This document shows, piece after piece, positions 7,393 to 13,457 of a stretch of 37,947 bases of DNA. This DNA is from a virus, in IMG/VR virus record IMGVR_UViG_3300046458_000049, positions 1-37,947 of that record; one strand, given 5' to 3'. Within the stretch, counting starts at the first letter, position 1. Each line of letters begins with the position of its first letter. The translations under genes and the position numbers were made by a program. The notes under the pieces are model-generated. The model saw only the letters and a list, made by a program, of their open reading frames with translations. It did no database searches and had not been told where the DNA came from.

Positions 7393-8397
7393 TTACTCCA
7401 GGGAGAGCGTGGCGGACAGGTCGCCGATCACGGTGTAGGTGTTGTCGATCGACTGCTCAGCTTCGGTTTCGAGCTGGATCACGTTGTTGTCGACGAGACG
7501 CAGCAGCAGGGTGGTGGCCTGGTCGCTGTCGACCGCAAGGCGGCGCTGCAACCAAGTGACGTCGACGACTTTGGCGTGCAGCACGACCAGCTGGGCGGCG
7601 TCTTCGTAGGTGAATTCGCCGAATTCCTTCCCATCAGGGGTAGGTCCGCCCACCTCGGCAAACTCGGCATCATCCGACTCAGGCACTACCTGCATCAGCA
7701 CCACGCGGTCACCGGTGTGATCCATGGCGCTGACAACGCCTTCCTGCTCGAGTGCATCGATCAGGGCTGCGGCCCGGTTGTAGCTGATCTTCAGTTCGCG
7801 CTGGACGGACGAAACCGTTGCCCGTTGGCTGGTGACCACAAACTCGACTGCGGCGCCGTACAGCTCATCAATCGCGCTTGCCGGTACATATTCAGGCTCA
7901 TCTGGTCCGGTCGGCTGCTCGAACAGATTGCCGGTCAGTTCGCTGCTGTGCAGCGGCAGGTCCTTCTGATCCCGATCAGGTTGGATGAAGTCCAGACCTT
8001 CGTCGTAGTCATTGGGCACCATCACCAACAGGCACAGGTGTCCCGCGCTGTCGATCAGGTCGTGCCGGTTCGGGTTCTTCGCGTCGACGATTGAGGTCAG
8101 GGTCAGCTGCTTGGAGTTGAATTTGACCTCCTTCATGGTCATCTCGATGGTCGAGATGTTGCGAGAGCTGATGATGGCGATCGCGTTGTGCGCCGCTTCG
8201 TTCGCCGCCTGGGTCAGCCGCTCGATGACTTCCTGCTGCTGGCCCTCGTTCAGCTTTCCGTATGGCGAGTGGATGTTCTTCAGTTCGAACAGTCCGGCGT
8301 TGACCAGGTCGTGCACCAGCAGTTCGTGCGCCAACATCGATGGCGGAATGTCCGCCAGTCGAGCGCGTTCGATGATTGCCTTGTGTTCCATCTTCAT
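7393..8397 (-). CDS. Phage protein with FtsK gamma-type winged-helix domain
   Basis: This 334-residue protein lacks the FtsK motor but carries a segment at about 174-235 matching the FtsK gamma DNA-reading domain: DELYGAAVEFVVTSQRATV, then VQRELKISYNRAAALIDALE and EGVVS. In FtsK/SpoIIIE this domain recognises KOPS and contacts XerD. A second, weaker winged-helix-like segment lies at about 260-320 (QLVVLHAKVVDVTWLQRRLAV). The N-terminal 170 residues are unrecognised. ATG at 8397 has CTGAGG upstream. The operon context (RecT-like protein, Fe-S nuclease, Rad50-like ATPase) suggests sequence-specific DNA binding during recombination or replication. The domain call is solid; the role is inferred. 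Confidence 0.75.
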   Translation of the reverse strand: MKMEHKAIIERARLADIPPSMLAHELLVHDLVNAGLFELKNIHSPYGKLNEGQQQEVIERLTQAANEAAHNAIAIISSRNISTIEMTMKEVKFNSKQLTLTSIVDAKNPNRHDLIDSAGHLCLLVMVPNDYDEGLDFIQPDRDQKDLPLHSSELTGNLFEQPTGPDEPEYVPASAIDELYGAAVEFVVTSQRATVSSVQRELKISYNRAAALIDALEQEGVVSAMDHTGDRVVLMQVVPESDDAEFAEVGGPTPDGKEFGEFTYEDAAQLVVLHAKVVDVTWLQRRLAVDSDQATTLLLRLVDNNVIQLETEAEQSIDNTYTVIGDLSATLSLE

Positions 8398-8406
8398 GGG
8401 GATACC

Positions 8407-8607
8407 TCAGGATTTGGCGATGCGCTCCAGCACTTTCTGCTGGGCGGGACTCAGGTTGGTGTGGGCGGCAAAGCGCCTGAAGGATTGCTGCAGGGTCTCG
8501 ACGAACTCGATTTCCCAGGCGCCGTTGGCGTGCAGCTCAGCCGCAACCAGAAGGGCTCGAAATTCGTCGAGGCTGTCGTACAGTTCGATGACGGACTGGG
8601 CGGCCAT
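8407..8607 (-). CDS. Small hypothetical protein between RecT-like and FtsK-gamma genes
   Basis: This 66-residue acidic, helical protein (MAAQSVIELYDSLDEFRALL...) begins 5 bases after the RecT-like stop and ends 9 bases before the next start, so it is part of the operon. No domain, signal or metal site is visible. A recombination accessory role is position-based only. Confidence 0.6.
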   Translation of the reverse strand: MAAQSVIELYDSLDEFRALLVAAELHANGAWEIEFVETLQQSFRRFAAHTNLSPAQQKVLERIAKS

Positions 8608-8612
8608 TGCGG

Positions 8613-9617
8613 CTACTCGAAGTTGAGGCCAGCCGTATCGGCGGCTTGTGGTTCGGTTTCAACCGTTTCCGTTACCGTTTCAGCCGGTTTTTCATCGGTT
8701 TTTACCGATTCGGTTACCACTTCGGCCGATTTGTTTACCGTTTTACCGGTTTCGGCTGCCGTGCCCTGTCCAGCGTTGAGGATTTCGCCGGTTTCGGTAT
8801 CGATCACTTCGTCATCATCACTGATCACCGATGGCGCCTCGGGCTCACGGTTGCGCAGGTCGTTCACGTCCACCATGTAGGTGCCAGCGCCGTCCTGAGT
8901 TGCGTCGATGAAGTCCTCGACCTCTTCGCGGGACTGCAAGCCCATCAGTAGCTCAGGGGCGTAGAGGCGACCCAGCATGCTAGCTGCGCGGTAACGCAGC
9001 ATGACTTCGGGCATCGTCAGCCACTTGCTACCGTTCTTCGTCAGCCAGCCCTCGTCGATCGCCATTTGCATTGAAATGGTCGGTCCGTTCAGGCGGTCAC
9101 CGGTTTCCTTCTCGATCACCCAGGCGGTGCAGGTCTGGTGCTTGATCTTCGCCTTGCGCTGCTCGGTGACCTTCTTGCCATCCTTCCAGAACGTGGCGCT
9201 GTAAGTCAGCTCTTCCGCTTTGCCGGGCTCACTGAGGTCGAAACGCAACGGGCTGAAACGCCCGCAGCTGTTGAGCATCGCGATGATGAATTGGCTCGAC
9301 CAGCTCGGGCGACCTTCGATGACATACAGATTCTGCATCACCATCAGCGGGTCAGCGCCCATGCGCAGCGCCATATTGAGGGCAACTACGCAGTTCGGAA
9401 GGCCAGCGCCGTTCGGCTCATGGCCGACGACCTTGCCGTATTCCTTTTTTTCGGTGAACGCGCGGTACTGAACCGGCACCAGGGTGGAAGAACTGAGCGC
9501 CTTGGCGACGCGCTGCAGTTGCTCGAAGCCGGAGCCGGTGAGCAGCGACATGGGGGCATCGTTTTTCGGCGCCGCGACAGCGCTGGTTTGCATCTGCGCC
9601 AGGGTTTGAGTGCTCAT
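8613..9617 (-). CDS. RecT-family-like ssDNA annealing recombinase
   Basis: This 334-residue protein resembles the RecT/Bet-type group of phage annealing proteins: SSTLVPVQYRAF, NCVVALNMALRMGADPLMVMQN, a GRPSWSSQFIIAMLN block and MLRYRAASML. These proteins anneal complementary single strands after end resection. The C-terminal about 80 residues form an acidic, low-complexity tail with repeated TVT/TES/ETV units, probably a disordered partner-binding tail like that of SSB. The ATG at 9617 overlaps the upstream gene's stop (ATGA) and is preferred over an in-frame ATG at 9716. Its nuclease partner is probably the Fe-S PD-(D/E)XK protein just upstream in the operon. Family assignment is by pattern and the fold is remote from E. 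coli RecT. Confidence 0.8.
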   Translation of the reverse strand: MSTQTLAQMQTSAVAAPKNDAPMSLLTGSGFEQLQRVAKALSSSTLVPVQYRAFTEKKEYGKVVGHEPNGAGLPNCVVALNMALRMGADPLMVMQNLYVIEGRPSWSSQFIIAMLNSCGRFSPLRFDLSEPGKAEELTYSATFWKDGKKVTEQRKAKIKHQTCTAWVIEKETGDRLNGPTISMQMAIDEGWLTKNGSKWLTMPEVMLRYRAASMLGRLYAPELLMGLQSREEVEDFIDATQDGAGTYMVDVNDLRNREPEAPSVISDDDEVIDTETGEILNAGQGTAAETGKTVNKSAEVVTESVKTDEKPAETVTETVETEPQAADTAGLNFE

Positions 9618-9823
9618 TTGCCCGCCTTGCGCGCTGCGCTGTATTCGGCTTCGGTTGCGAGAGAGACCAGTCGACGGTCCGCGATTTCCTTTTTCGGGTT
9701 TTCGTGCAGCTTGCACTGCGCGTTGTAGAACCGGTCACGGTCCCAAACGCGGTGATGATTGATCACCGGGTCATGCTTGGCGGTCGGATCCACCAAGCGG
9801 ATGTAGATGTCGGTTGCGTTCAT
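9614..9823 (-). CDS. Small hypothetical protein, translationally coupled to the RecT-like gene
   Basis: This 69-residue basic protein (MNATDIYIRLVDPTAKHDPV...) lies between the PD-(D/E)XK nuclease and the RecT-like gene. Its stop overlaps the RecT start as ATGA, giving coupled translation. Several His and Arg/Asp pairs occur in the middle (NHHRVWDRDRFY) but no known motif. Function unknown. Confidence 0.6.
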   Translation of the reverse strand: MNATDIYIRLVDPTAKHDPVINHHRVWDRDRFYNAQCKLHENPKKEIADRRLVSLATEAEYSAARKAGK

Positions 9824-9836
9824 GAAGCGCTCCAGG

Positions 9837-10640
9837 TCATTCGTGATAAGGGCAGGTGGACCAGCGCGGGCAGTAGCGGGCGCTGCAGAGGAAACTCTGA
9901 GGGTTTGGCGGGAACAGGCCGGTGCGGAACATTTCGGCGCCGATTTGGATCAGGCCGGGAAAGTCCTCAGTGCCCACCATCATTTGGCGGGCGTTGCGAA
10001 TCTCGCCGATGCCGGTCTCGGGCTTGCCGCCAGTTTTCAGCCCGATGATGTGGGCCGGGGCGGTGCAGGCCTCGCCGGTGGTGTGCTCTTCGAGGATTTC
10101 GTAGGTGCCGATCTGCGCGGCGTGGCCCTTGGTCTTGGCGACACCGTCCACGACCGCAACCCGGCCCGACTTCACGTCGGCAATACCTTTGCCGCTGCCG
10201 GTCTTGCAGATCCGCGCCCGGTCGAGCTGGCCGGTCAACCGGATGGTGATCCCGCCGCCGCAGTCGATTTCCAGCGGGGTGGCGGTGCGCTCCACTGCAA
10301 CAAACTCGTAGCGCGGGCTGATTTCGTTGCAATACCTGGTGTGCAGCGTTAGGCCGGTGGCTTCGGCCTGGGCCAGGGTGATATCGGAGCCGCGCCAGTC
10401 GACCTCATATTCCGGATTGCGCAGCGTGTGCACGAACATCTCCGCCGTATCGAAGGCCGAGAGGTTGCTGCCATTGATGCGGGCCGAGTCGAACGCCGCT
10501 GTTCCGGCGTGAATTGCGGTGCCGAGGTGGGAGCGGGGCGAGCTGGGCGAGCGGTGGCCCAGTAGGTGGATGTACTCCCACTTGTACCCGCAGTCGAACA
10601 GCGAGCCCCAGGAAGAGGCACGCACAGTTGTGACAGACAT
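9837..10640 (-). CDS. Cas4/RecB-like PD-(D/E)XK exonuclease with Fe-S cysteine pattern
   Basis: This 267-residue nuclease of the PD-(D/E)XK superfamily shows HLGTAIHAG with H44 (motif I), TGQLDR supplying the metal-binding Asp, ADVKSG as the D/E-x-K motif and AAQIGTYEI as the Q-x3-Y motif. One Cys near the N-terminus (FDCGYKW, C17) and three near the C-terminus (C252, C257, C263) recall the 4Fe-4S staple of Cas4 and AddB, though the spacing is C-x4-C-x5-C rather than C-x2-C-x5-C. It would resect double-strand ends to feed the RecT-like annealer, like lambda Exo for Beta. The ATG at 10640 starts a sensible SVTTVRASS N-terminus; the upstream ATG at 10730 adds an implausible leader. Confidence 0.85.
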   Translation of the reverse strand: MSVTTVRASSWGSLFDCGYKWEYIHLLGHRSPSSPRSHLGTAIHAGTAAFDSARINGSNLSAFDTAEMFVHTLRNPEYEVDWRGSDITLAQAEATGLTLHTRYCNEISPRYEFVAVERTATPLEIDCGGGITIRLTGQLDRARICKTGSGKGIADVKSGRVAVVDGVAKTKGHAAQIGTYEILEEHTTGEACTAPAHIIGLKTGGKPETGIGEIRNARQMMVGTEDFPGLIQIGAEMFRTGLFPPNPQSFLCSARYCPRWSTCPYHE

Positions 10641-10648
10641 GGCTTTAC

Positions 10649-10768
10649 CTAAAGGGTGATGAATCCGCCCAGAGCTGGGCCGAACATGGTGATGAGGAAG
10701 AAGAGGGCGCCGGTCAGGGCCGAGGTCCACCAGATGGCGCGGCGGGTCATGCGTTGGCGATGGCTCAT
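10649..10768 (-). CDS. 39-aa single-span membrane protein
   Basis: This tiny gene has ATG at 10768 overlapping the stop of the upstream gene as ATGA and ends 8 bases before the nuclease start. The product has a basic N-terminus (MSHRQRMTRRAIWW) and one hydrophobic span (about residues 15-37, SALTGALFFLITMFGPAL...), fitting an inner-membrane protein with N-in topology. Function unknown; a membrane protein inside a recombination operon is unusual. Confidence 0.6.
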   Translation of the reverse strand: MSHRQRMTRRAIWWTSALTGALFFLITMFGPALGGFITL

Positions 10769-10953
10769 GGCCTAACCCTCACCGCGATCCGGCCACCCTT
10801 GATCGTGATGCCGATACGCTGGGGGAGGGCGCTGACCAAGACCTCGCGAGACCGGCCAATCACTTCGTTGACCGGGATGCCGTAGCGAATGATCACCGGT
10901 GGCAGCTCGGCCACCTGGTCATCAATGAGCGTTGGAACAAGAGGCGTTGTCAT
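10765..10953 (-). CDS. Small hypothetical protein of the early operon
   Basis: This 62-residue protein (MTTPLVPTLIDDQVAELPPV...GGRIAVRVRP) has an ATG at 10953 lying inside the upstream gene (32-base overlap) and ends with an ATGA overlap onto the 39-aa membrane gene. The beta-rich C-terminus has no known motif. The tight packing shows operon membership. An in-frame ATG at 10977 is possible but would lengthen the overlap. Confidence 0.55.
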   Translation of the reverse strand: MTTPLVPTLIDDQVAELPPVIIRYGIPVNEVIGRSREVLVSALPQRIGITIKGGRIAVRVRP

Positions 10954-11176
10954 ACGAAACCCCCAACGTTGCTGCATGTTTGCGGAAGTGCTGCGTGCGG
11001 GCGCTGTGGCGGCGCGATACGTAGCGCTGGTATTCGTCGCAGTCGATCGCGCTCAGCGTGTAGGCCATTTCGATGGCCATGGATGTTTCGCTGCTGAGTT
11101 CGGTGGAGTCGTCACCGGCTTCCATGGTGATGAGGCGGCGTTCGATGATCCCGACCGCTGTGTCGTGCCGGGTCAT
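10922..11176 (-). CDS. Small hypothetical protein with helical repeat-like core
   Basis: This 84-residue protein (MTRHDTAVGIIERRLITMEAG...) has an acidic middle (GDDSTELSSETS) and a basic, His-rich C-terminal half (RRHSARTQHFRKHA). The ATG at 11176 overlaps the upstream stop as ATGA. It is one of four tightly packed small genes ahead of the nuclease/RecT pair. No domain recognised. Confidence 0.55.
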   Translation of the reverse strand: MTRHDTAVGIIERRLITMEAGDDSTELSSETSMAIEMAYTLSAIDCDEYQRYVSRRHSARTQHFRKHAATLGVSYDNASCSNAH

Positions 11177-11451
11177 GCCGCTCTCCGTTGCCGCCGCTGG
11201 CGGCTGTCGATTTCGTACCAGAGCGCGACCTCGATCTGCCGGGCATGGCGCCGAGCAACGCTGTAGCAGTCGCTGTCGATCTGGCGTTTGCCCTGGCGGT
11301 CGTAGGTGATCGCCGAAACCACTTTGAATTCCAGCTCGCGGCAGCCTTGGGCGTCCCAGTCGCTGTTCCAGCTGCCCGGGCTCGCCGGGATGTTTTCGCA
11401 CTGGGTCACTTCGACCTCCAACACATAGTCTTCAACGATCACTTCGAACAT
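11173..11451 (-). CDS. Small hypothetical protein, first of the packed small early genes
   Basis: This 92-residue protein (MFEVIVEDYVLEVEV... with CENIPAS and RELEFKV) has a beta-rich N-terminal two-thirds and a very basic C-terminus (DSRQRRQRRAA). The ATG at 11451 has GGGAGAG upstream and follows the terminator-bearing gap, so it is the first gene expressed after antitermination or from a local promoter I could not place. Longer in-frame starts run through the terminator and are rejected. Function unknown; the terminal Arg patch may bind nucleic acid. Confidence 0.6.
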   Translation of the reverse strand: MFEVIVEDYVLEVEVTQCENIPASPGSWNSDWDAQGCRELEFKVVSAITYDRQGKRQIDSDCYSVARRHARQIEVALWYEIDSRQRRQRRAA

Positions 11452-11550
11452 TTCGTCTCTCCCTGTGGAAACCGTATTGGTCAGGCCCCCGGCGCGGGTG
11501 ACCAAACCCAGCCAACGACGACTGGCCGGGGGGCCTGCCAATGCGGTCTT

Positions 11551-11582
11551 GCACAAAAAAGCCCAGTCGAAACCGGGCTTTT
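11551..11582. terminator. Rho-independent terminator inside the leftward operon
   Basis: AAAAGCCC (11557-11564) pairs with GGGCTTTT (11575-11582). On the minus strand the hairpin is followed by six T, a convincing terminator for the leftward transcript. The plus side has four T, so it could act both ways. Position after the first early gene and before the recombination genes parallels lambda tL1. Confidence 0.75.
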
Positions 11583-11714
11583 CCCTTCGTACGTCAGTCA
11601 GCCTGGCGTGCCGTATGGGCGGGCCGGGCAAGGTGATTAGTCCATGATGGAAGTCCTCCGTTTGTTCGCTCCCTGGGAAGGCAGGGGCCACCGGGATTTA
11701 GGCTTGATGCAACA

Positions 11715-11824
11715 GCATCGGGGTGTGATCTGGCAGGTCTGTCTCACCCTCGGGGGGAGCTACTCCCCGATTAACAACCACGTCGCTGCACTTAGATGCT
11801 TCGTTACAGATCACACCCCGATGC
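11715..11824. other. 110-nt element with 18-bp perfect inverted-repeat ends (RNA hairpin candidate)
   Basis: An 18-mer at 11715-11732 (starting GCATCGGGGTGTG) is the exact reverse complement of 11807-11824. The 74-base interior contains a second hairpin, TCGGGGGG-AGCTA-CTCCCCGA, with an 8-bp stem including one G-U. The element lies in the gene-free stretch 11452-11893, downstream of the DUF3846-like gene on the minus-strand transcript and before the terminator at 11551-11582. No credible ORF crosses it. It may be a structured RNA (antitermination or attenuation element, small RNA) or a DNA site for recombination or replication. The strand is not decided. Confidence 0.6.
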
Positions 11825-11893
11825 GGCCTGGTGCTGGGGATGACCAGGGCATCGGGCAATTAACGACAGGCTGTCGTGGCGCTGGTTGTGCGG

Positions 11894-12229
11894 CTAGAAC
11901 CAGACCCGGCGCCGGAACAGCACGGCCGGGCCAACGATGAAGTTCAGGCTTTCGGGGTCATCCTTCGGATGAGATGACATCCAGTTGTTGCGGTAGATGA
12001 CCGTGGCGCCGGGGTTGCGGGGCAGGCCCATCAGCAGGCCGTTCTCATTGACGAACATGTCGGTGCGCTTGCCGTCGTGCAGCACGGCGACGTGTTCGAA
12101 GTCCTGGCCATCGCCAATGATGGGTTGGATGATCGCCGCCAATGCGCTGAGGCTTGGCTCGGCGGCCAGCAACACCTGGCGGGTTTCTTCAGTGCCGTCC
12201 GGTTGGATGATGAGGAATTCGGTGAGCAT
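11894..12229 (-). CDS. DUF3846-like protein, first gene of the leftward operon
   Basis: This 111-residue protein has an N-terminal MLTEFLIIQPDG strand and the block VNENGLLMGLPRNPGATVIY followed by NFIVGPAVL, which fits the DUF3846 family of small phage/plasmid proteins (VNExGxLKGLPxNPxAT...IVG). The biochemical role of that family is unknown. ATG 12229 is preceded by CGGAGAAACCC. It is the first minus-strand gene after the leftward promoter near 13120, separated from it by an 850-base structured leader. Confidence 0.72.
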   Translation of the reverse strand: MLTEFLIIQPDGTEETRQVLLAAEPSLSALAAIIQPIIGDGQDFEHVAVLHDGKRTDMFVNENGLLMGLPRNPGATVIYRNNWMSSHPKDDPESLNFIVGPAVLFRRRVWF

Positions 12230-12303
12230 GGGTTTCTCCGGTTGCGTGGCACATCGCAATGCACGCTGTTAATCTCTGGCTAGACGAGTCAGGGGCGCAT
12301 GCC

Positions 12304-12750
12304 ATGGAATTGAAAGAGTCGAAGCATCCAAAGCCACAGTCGGATGAGGACGGCTTGACGATCGAGCTAAGGAATGAATTCAAGCTGCTGAACAGAATCT
12401 TCGAGCTTCGCGAGATAGCCCGAGACACCAGCAAAAAGAAGCTGAGCCGCAAGGCCGCCAAGGCGGCAATCAAGGAGGCTAAAAAGGCTGGCAAGAAGTT
12501 GAGCAGCGTCCCGAAACTGACGCCCCTTTCGGCCAAAGCCCAGGATGGCGAATGGATCAAGAAGGTTTGCTGGCGCTGCAATTCAAACTTCGCGATCCAC
12601 TCCACTTGGGACAGACCGCCGAGTATGTGTAAGGCGTGCGCTAAAGATATTGATGAAACCCATCTGCAGTCGGGTCCTGATCGAACAACCCCATTCGCAA
12701 AAGTCCACTTTGTCAGCGGCGGCGCGCCAAGCCTTGGTAAGCGCCGATAA
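12304..12750 (+). CDS. Zinc-ribbon-type protein encoded opposite the leftward leader
   Basis: This 148-residue plus-strand gene is antisense to the leftward leader transcript. The ATG at 12304 has a GGGG-rich site upstream; an in-frame ATG at 12259 is a poorer choice. The N-terminal 80 residues are charged and helical, with a Lys/Ala-rich segment (KKKLSRKAAKAAIKEAKKAGKK). Then comes VCWRCNSNF...PPSMCKACAK, a C-x2-C...C-x2-C zinc ribbon, so nucleic-acid or protein binding is likely. A 13-bp hairpin follows 16 bases after the stop. Family not recognised. Expression from its own promoter near 12240-12300 is presumed; no clear -35/-10 pair was found. Confidence 0.65.
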   Translation: MELKESKHPKPQSDEDGLTIELRNEFKLLNRIFELREIARDTSKKKLSRKAAKAAIKEAKKAGKKLSSVPKLTPLSAKAQDGEWIKKVCWRCNSNFAIHSTWDRPPSMCKACAKDIDETHLQSGPDRTTPFAKVHFVSGGAPSLGKRR

Positions 12751-12766
12751 CCGTTACGTCCTGCTT

Positions 12767-12796
12767 TCCACGTGGCCCTGATTAGGGCCACGTGGA
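12767..12796. other. 13-bp perfect hairpin
   Basis: TCCACGTGGCCCT (12767-12779), loop GATT, then its exact complement (12784-12796). It follows the zinc-ribbon gene stop by 16 bases. No U-tract follows on either strand, so it is not a standard terminator. It is also the promoter-distal end of the hairpin-rich leader. Confidence 0.55.
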
Positions 12797-12802
12797 GAGC
12801 AT

Positions 12803-13012
12803 CCGGCCCACACTCGGCGGGCCGGTATTCTCTTTCTCGGGGGATCTTAGATCCCAACAGCTGACCGCGGTGTAGTCCATGGAATGGCATCGCACCCGTC
12901 AGCACTCTTTGATCAAGGACCATCTACTGCTGGCCACGGGGTGAGGCATCCCCTGTACCGAACTTAAAGGTGTTCGGCTCGCTACCTATTTGCTGGCCGG
13001 TGGTGATCCGGC
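12803..13012 (-). ncRNA. Candidate structured RNA: hairpin-rich leader of the leftward transcript
   Basis: This gene-free stretch contains six hairpins in series: CCGGCCC/GGGCCGG (12803-12825); GGGATC-TTA-GATCCC (12841-12855); a nested three-part stem 12860-12903 (GCTGAC/GTCAGC enclosing GGTG/CACC enclosing CCAT/ATGG); GGGGTG/CATCCCC with one bulge (12938-12953); CCGAAC/GTTCGG (12958-12977); and GCCGG/CCGGC (12996-13012). A transcript from the leftward promoter would carry all of them starting about 75 bases from its 5' end. The density is beyond what spacer DNA normally shows. It could be a put/nut-like antitermination RNA, a regulatory leader or a small RNA. The strand is inferred from the promoter, because the stems are mostly Watson-Crick. 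No known RNA family was recognised. Confidence 0.5.
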
Positions 13013-13066
13013 AAGGTCGGAACTAAAGAGCGGTGGCTTGCGCCGGGTTTTCCTGTGTCACGAAAT

Positions 13067-13129
13067 TTGCGTTTATCGCAGAACATGGATTGCATTATGC
13101 GCAGAATTATTTCTGCGTCAAGCGCAGAT
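13067..13129. promoter_or_regulatory. oL: three repressor-operator-like sites at 23-bp intervals
   Basis: Three 15-mers of the form TGCG-N5-CGCA sit at 13067-13081 (TTGCGTTTATCGCAG), 13090-13104 (TTGCATTATGCGCAG) and 13113-13127 (CTGCGTCAAGCGCAG), each starting exactly 23 bp after the last. The first is a one-base variant of a site upstream of the Cro-like gene (14280-14294), so one repressor should read both clusters. The second and third cover the -10 and -35 of the leftward promoter. Confidence 0.8.
13094..13121 (-). promoter_or_regulatory. pL: leftward early promoter
   Basis: On the minus strand, TTGACG (13121-13116), a 16-base spacer and CATAAT (13099-13094) each differ from the sigma-70 consensus by one base. 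Both hexamers lie inside operator-like sites. Transcription would start near 13087 and read through the structured leader into the DUF3846-like gene. Confidence 0.78.
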
Positions 13130-13146
13130 TATTTTTCTCAAGGCAC

Positions 13147-13168
13147 AAAAAACCCGCATCTCTGCGGG
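13147..13168 (-). terminator. Terminator of the DUF1654 gene
   Basis: On the minus strand CCCGCA-GAGA-TGCGGG is followed by six T. It lies about 20 bases beyond the DUF1654 stop and just upstream of pL, so it separates the two leftward transcripts. Confidence 0.85.
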
Positions 13169-13188
13169 CTCATTTGAAAGGCTTAAGG

Positions 13189-13434
13189 TCAATCGTCGAT
13201 CGGGGGATCCCATGTCACTCGAACGCCGCCGCCCTCTTGGCGTTCTGTACGGACGGCATCTGCCTCTCCCATTTCATCGATGAGCTGATCCCATAAGAAT
13301 TCGTCTTCGTCCGGAGATCGATACAGAAAAACAGAGCGATCTGTCTGAGCTGCAGGAGACAAGATTGCTCGCTGAACTCGGTTGACCATTGATTGATAGG
13401 GGTTCGCGGCTGGTTTGCGTTGAGGTGCTGCCAT
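13189..13434 (-). CDS. DUF1654 family protein under a LexA-type box
   Basis: This 81-residue protein fits DUF1654, a small family centred on Pseudomonas and its phages: NPYQSMVNRVQRAILSPAAQ, DRSVFLYRSPDEDEFLWDQL, then GGGVRVTW. The family function is unknown. The ATG at 13434 has GAGG upstream and a CTGT-N8-ACAG box 24 bases before it, so SOS induction is expected. The gene has its own terminator and is separated from cI by another terminator, making it a private SOS-controlled unit between oL and cI. An antirepressor, DNA-damage or lysogeny-exit role is inferred from this position. Confidence 0.82.
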   Translation of the reverse strand: MAAPQRKPAANPYQSMVNRVQRAILSPAAQTDRSVFLYRSPDEDEFLWDQLIDEMGEADAVRTERQEGGGVRVTWDPPIDD

Positions 13435-13457
13435 GGCGTGATGCCTCAGTTTGGTTG

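Noticed and set aside
11791-11806. Short match of the element interior (GAAGCATCTAAG on the minus strand) to bacterial 23S rRNA-like sequence
   Set aside because: Only about 12 bases, with no flanking rRNA similarity; regarded as chance.
11644-11940. 98-codon plus-strand ORF through the inverted-repeat element
   Set aside because: Poor composition, no ribosome site, ends inside the DUF3846-like gene; the inverted repeat better explains the sequence.
12242-12260. TTGCG-N8-CGCAA dyad near the zinc-ribbon gene, similar to the operators
   Set aside because: The half-sites are 8 bases apart instead of 5, so the repressor would not contact both as at the other six sites.
12189-12923. 244-codon minus-strand ORF across the structured leader and the zinc-ribbon gene
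   Set aside because: Its start lies among hairpins without a ribosome site, its composition is unnatural, and it overlaps both the start of the DUF3846-like gene and the better zinc-ribbon ORF.
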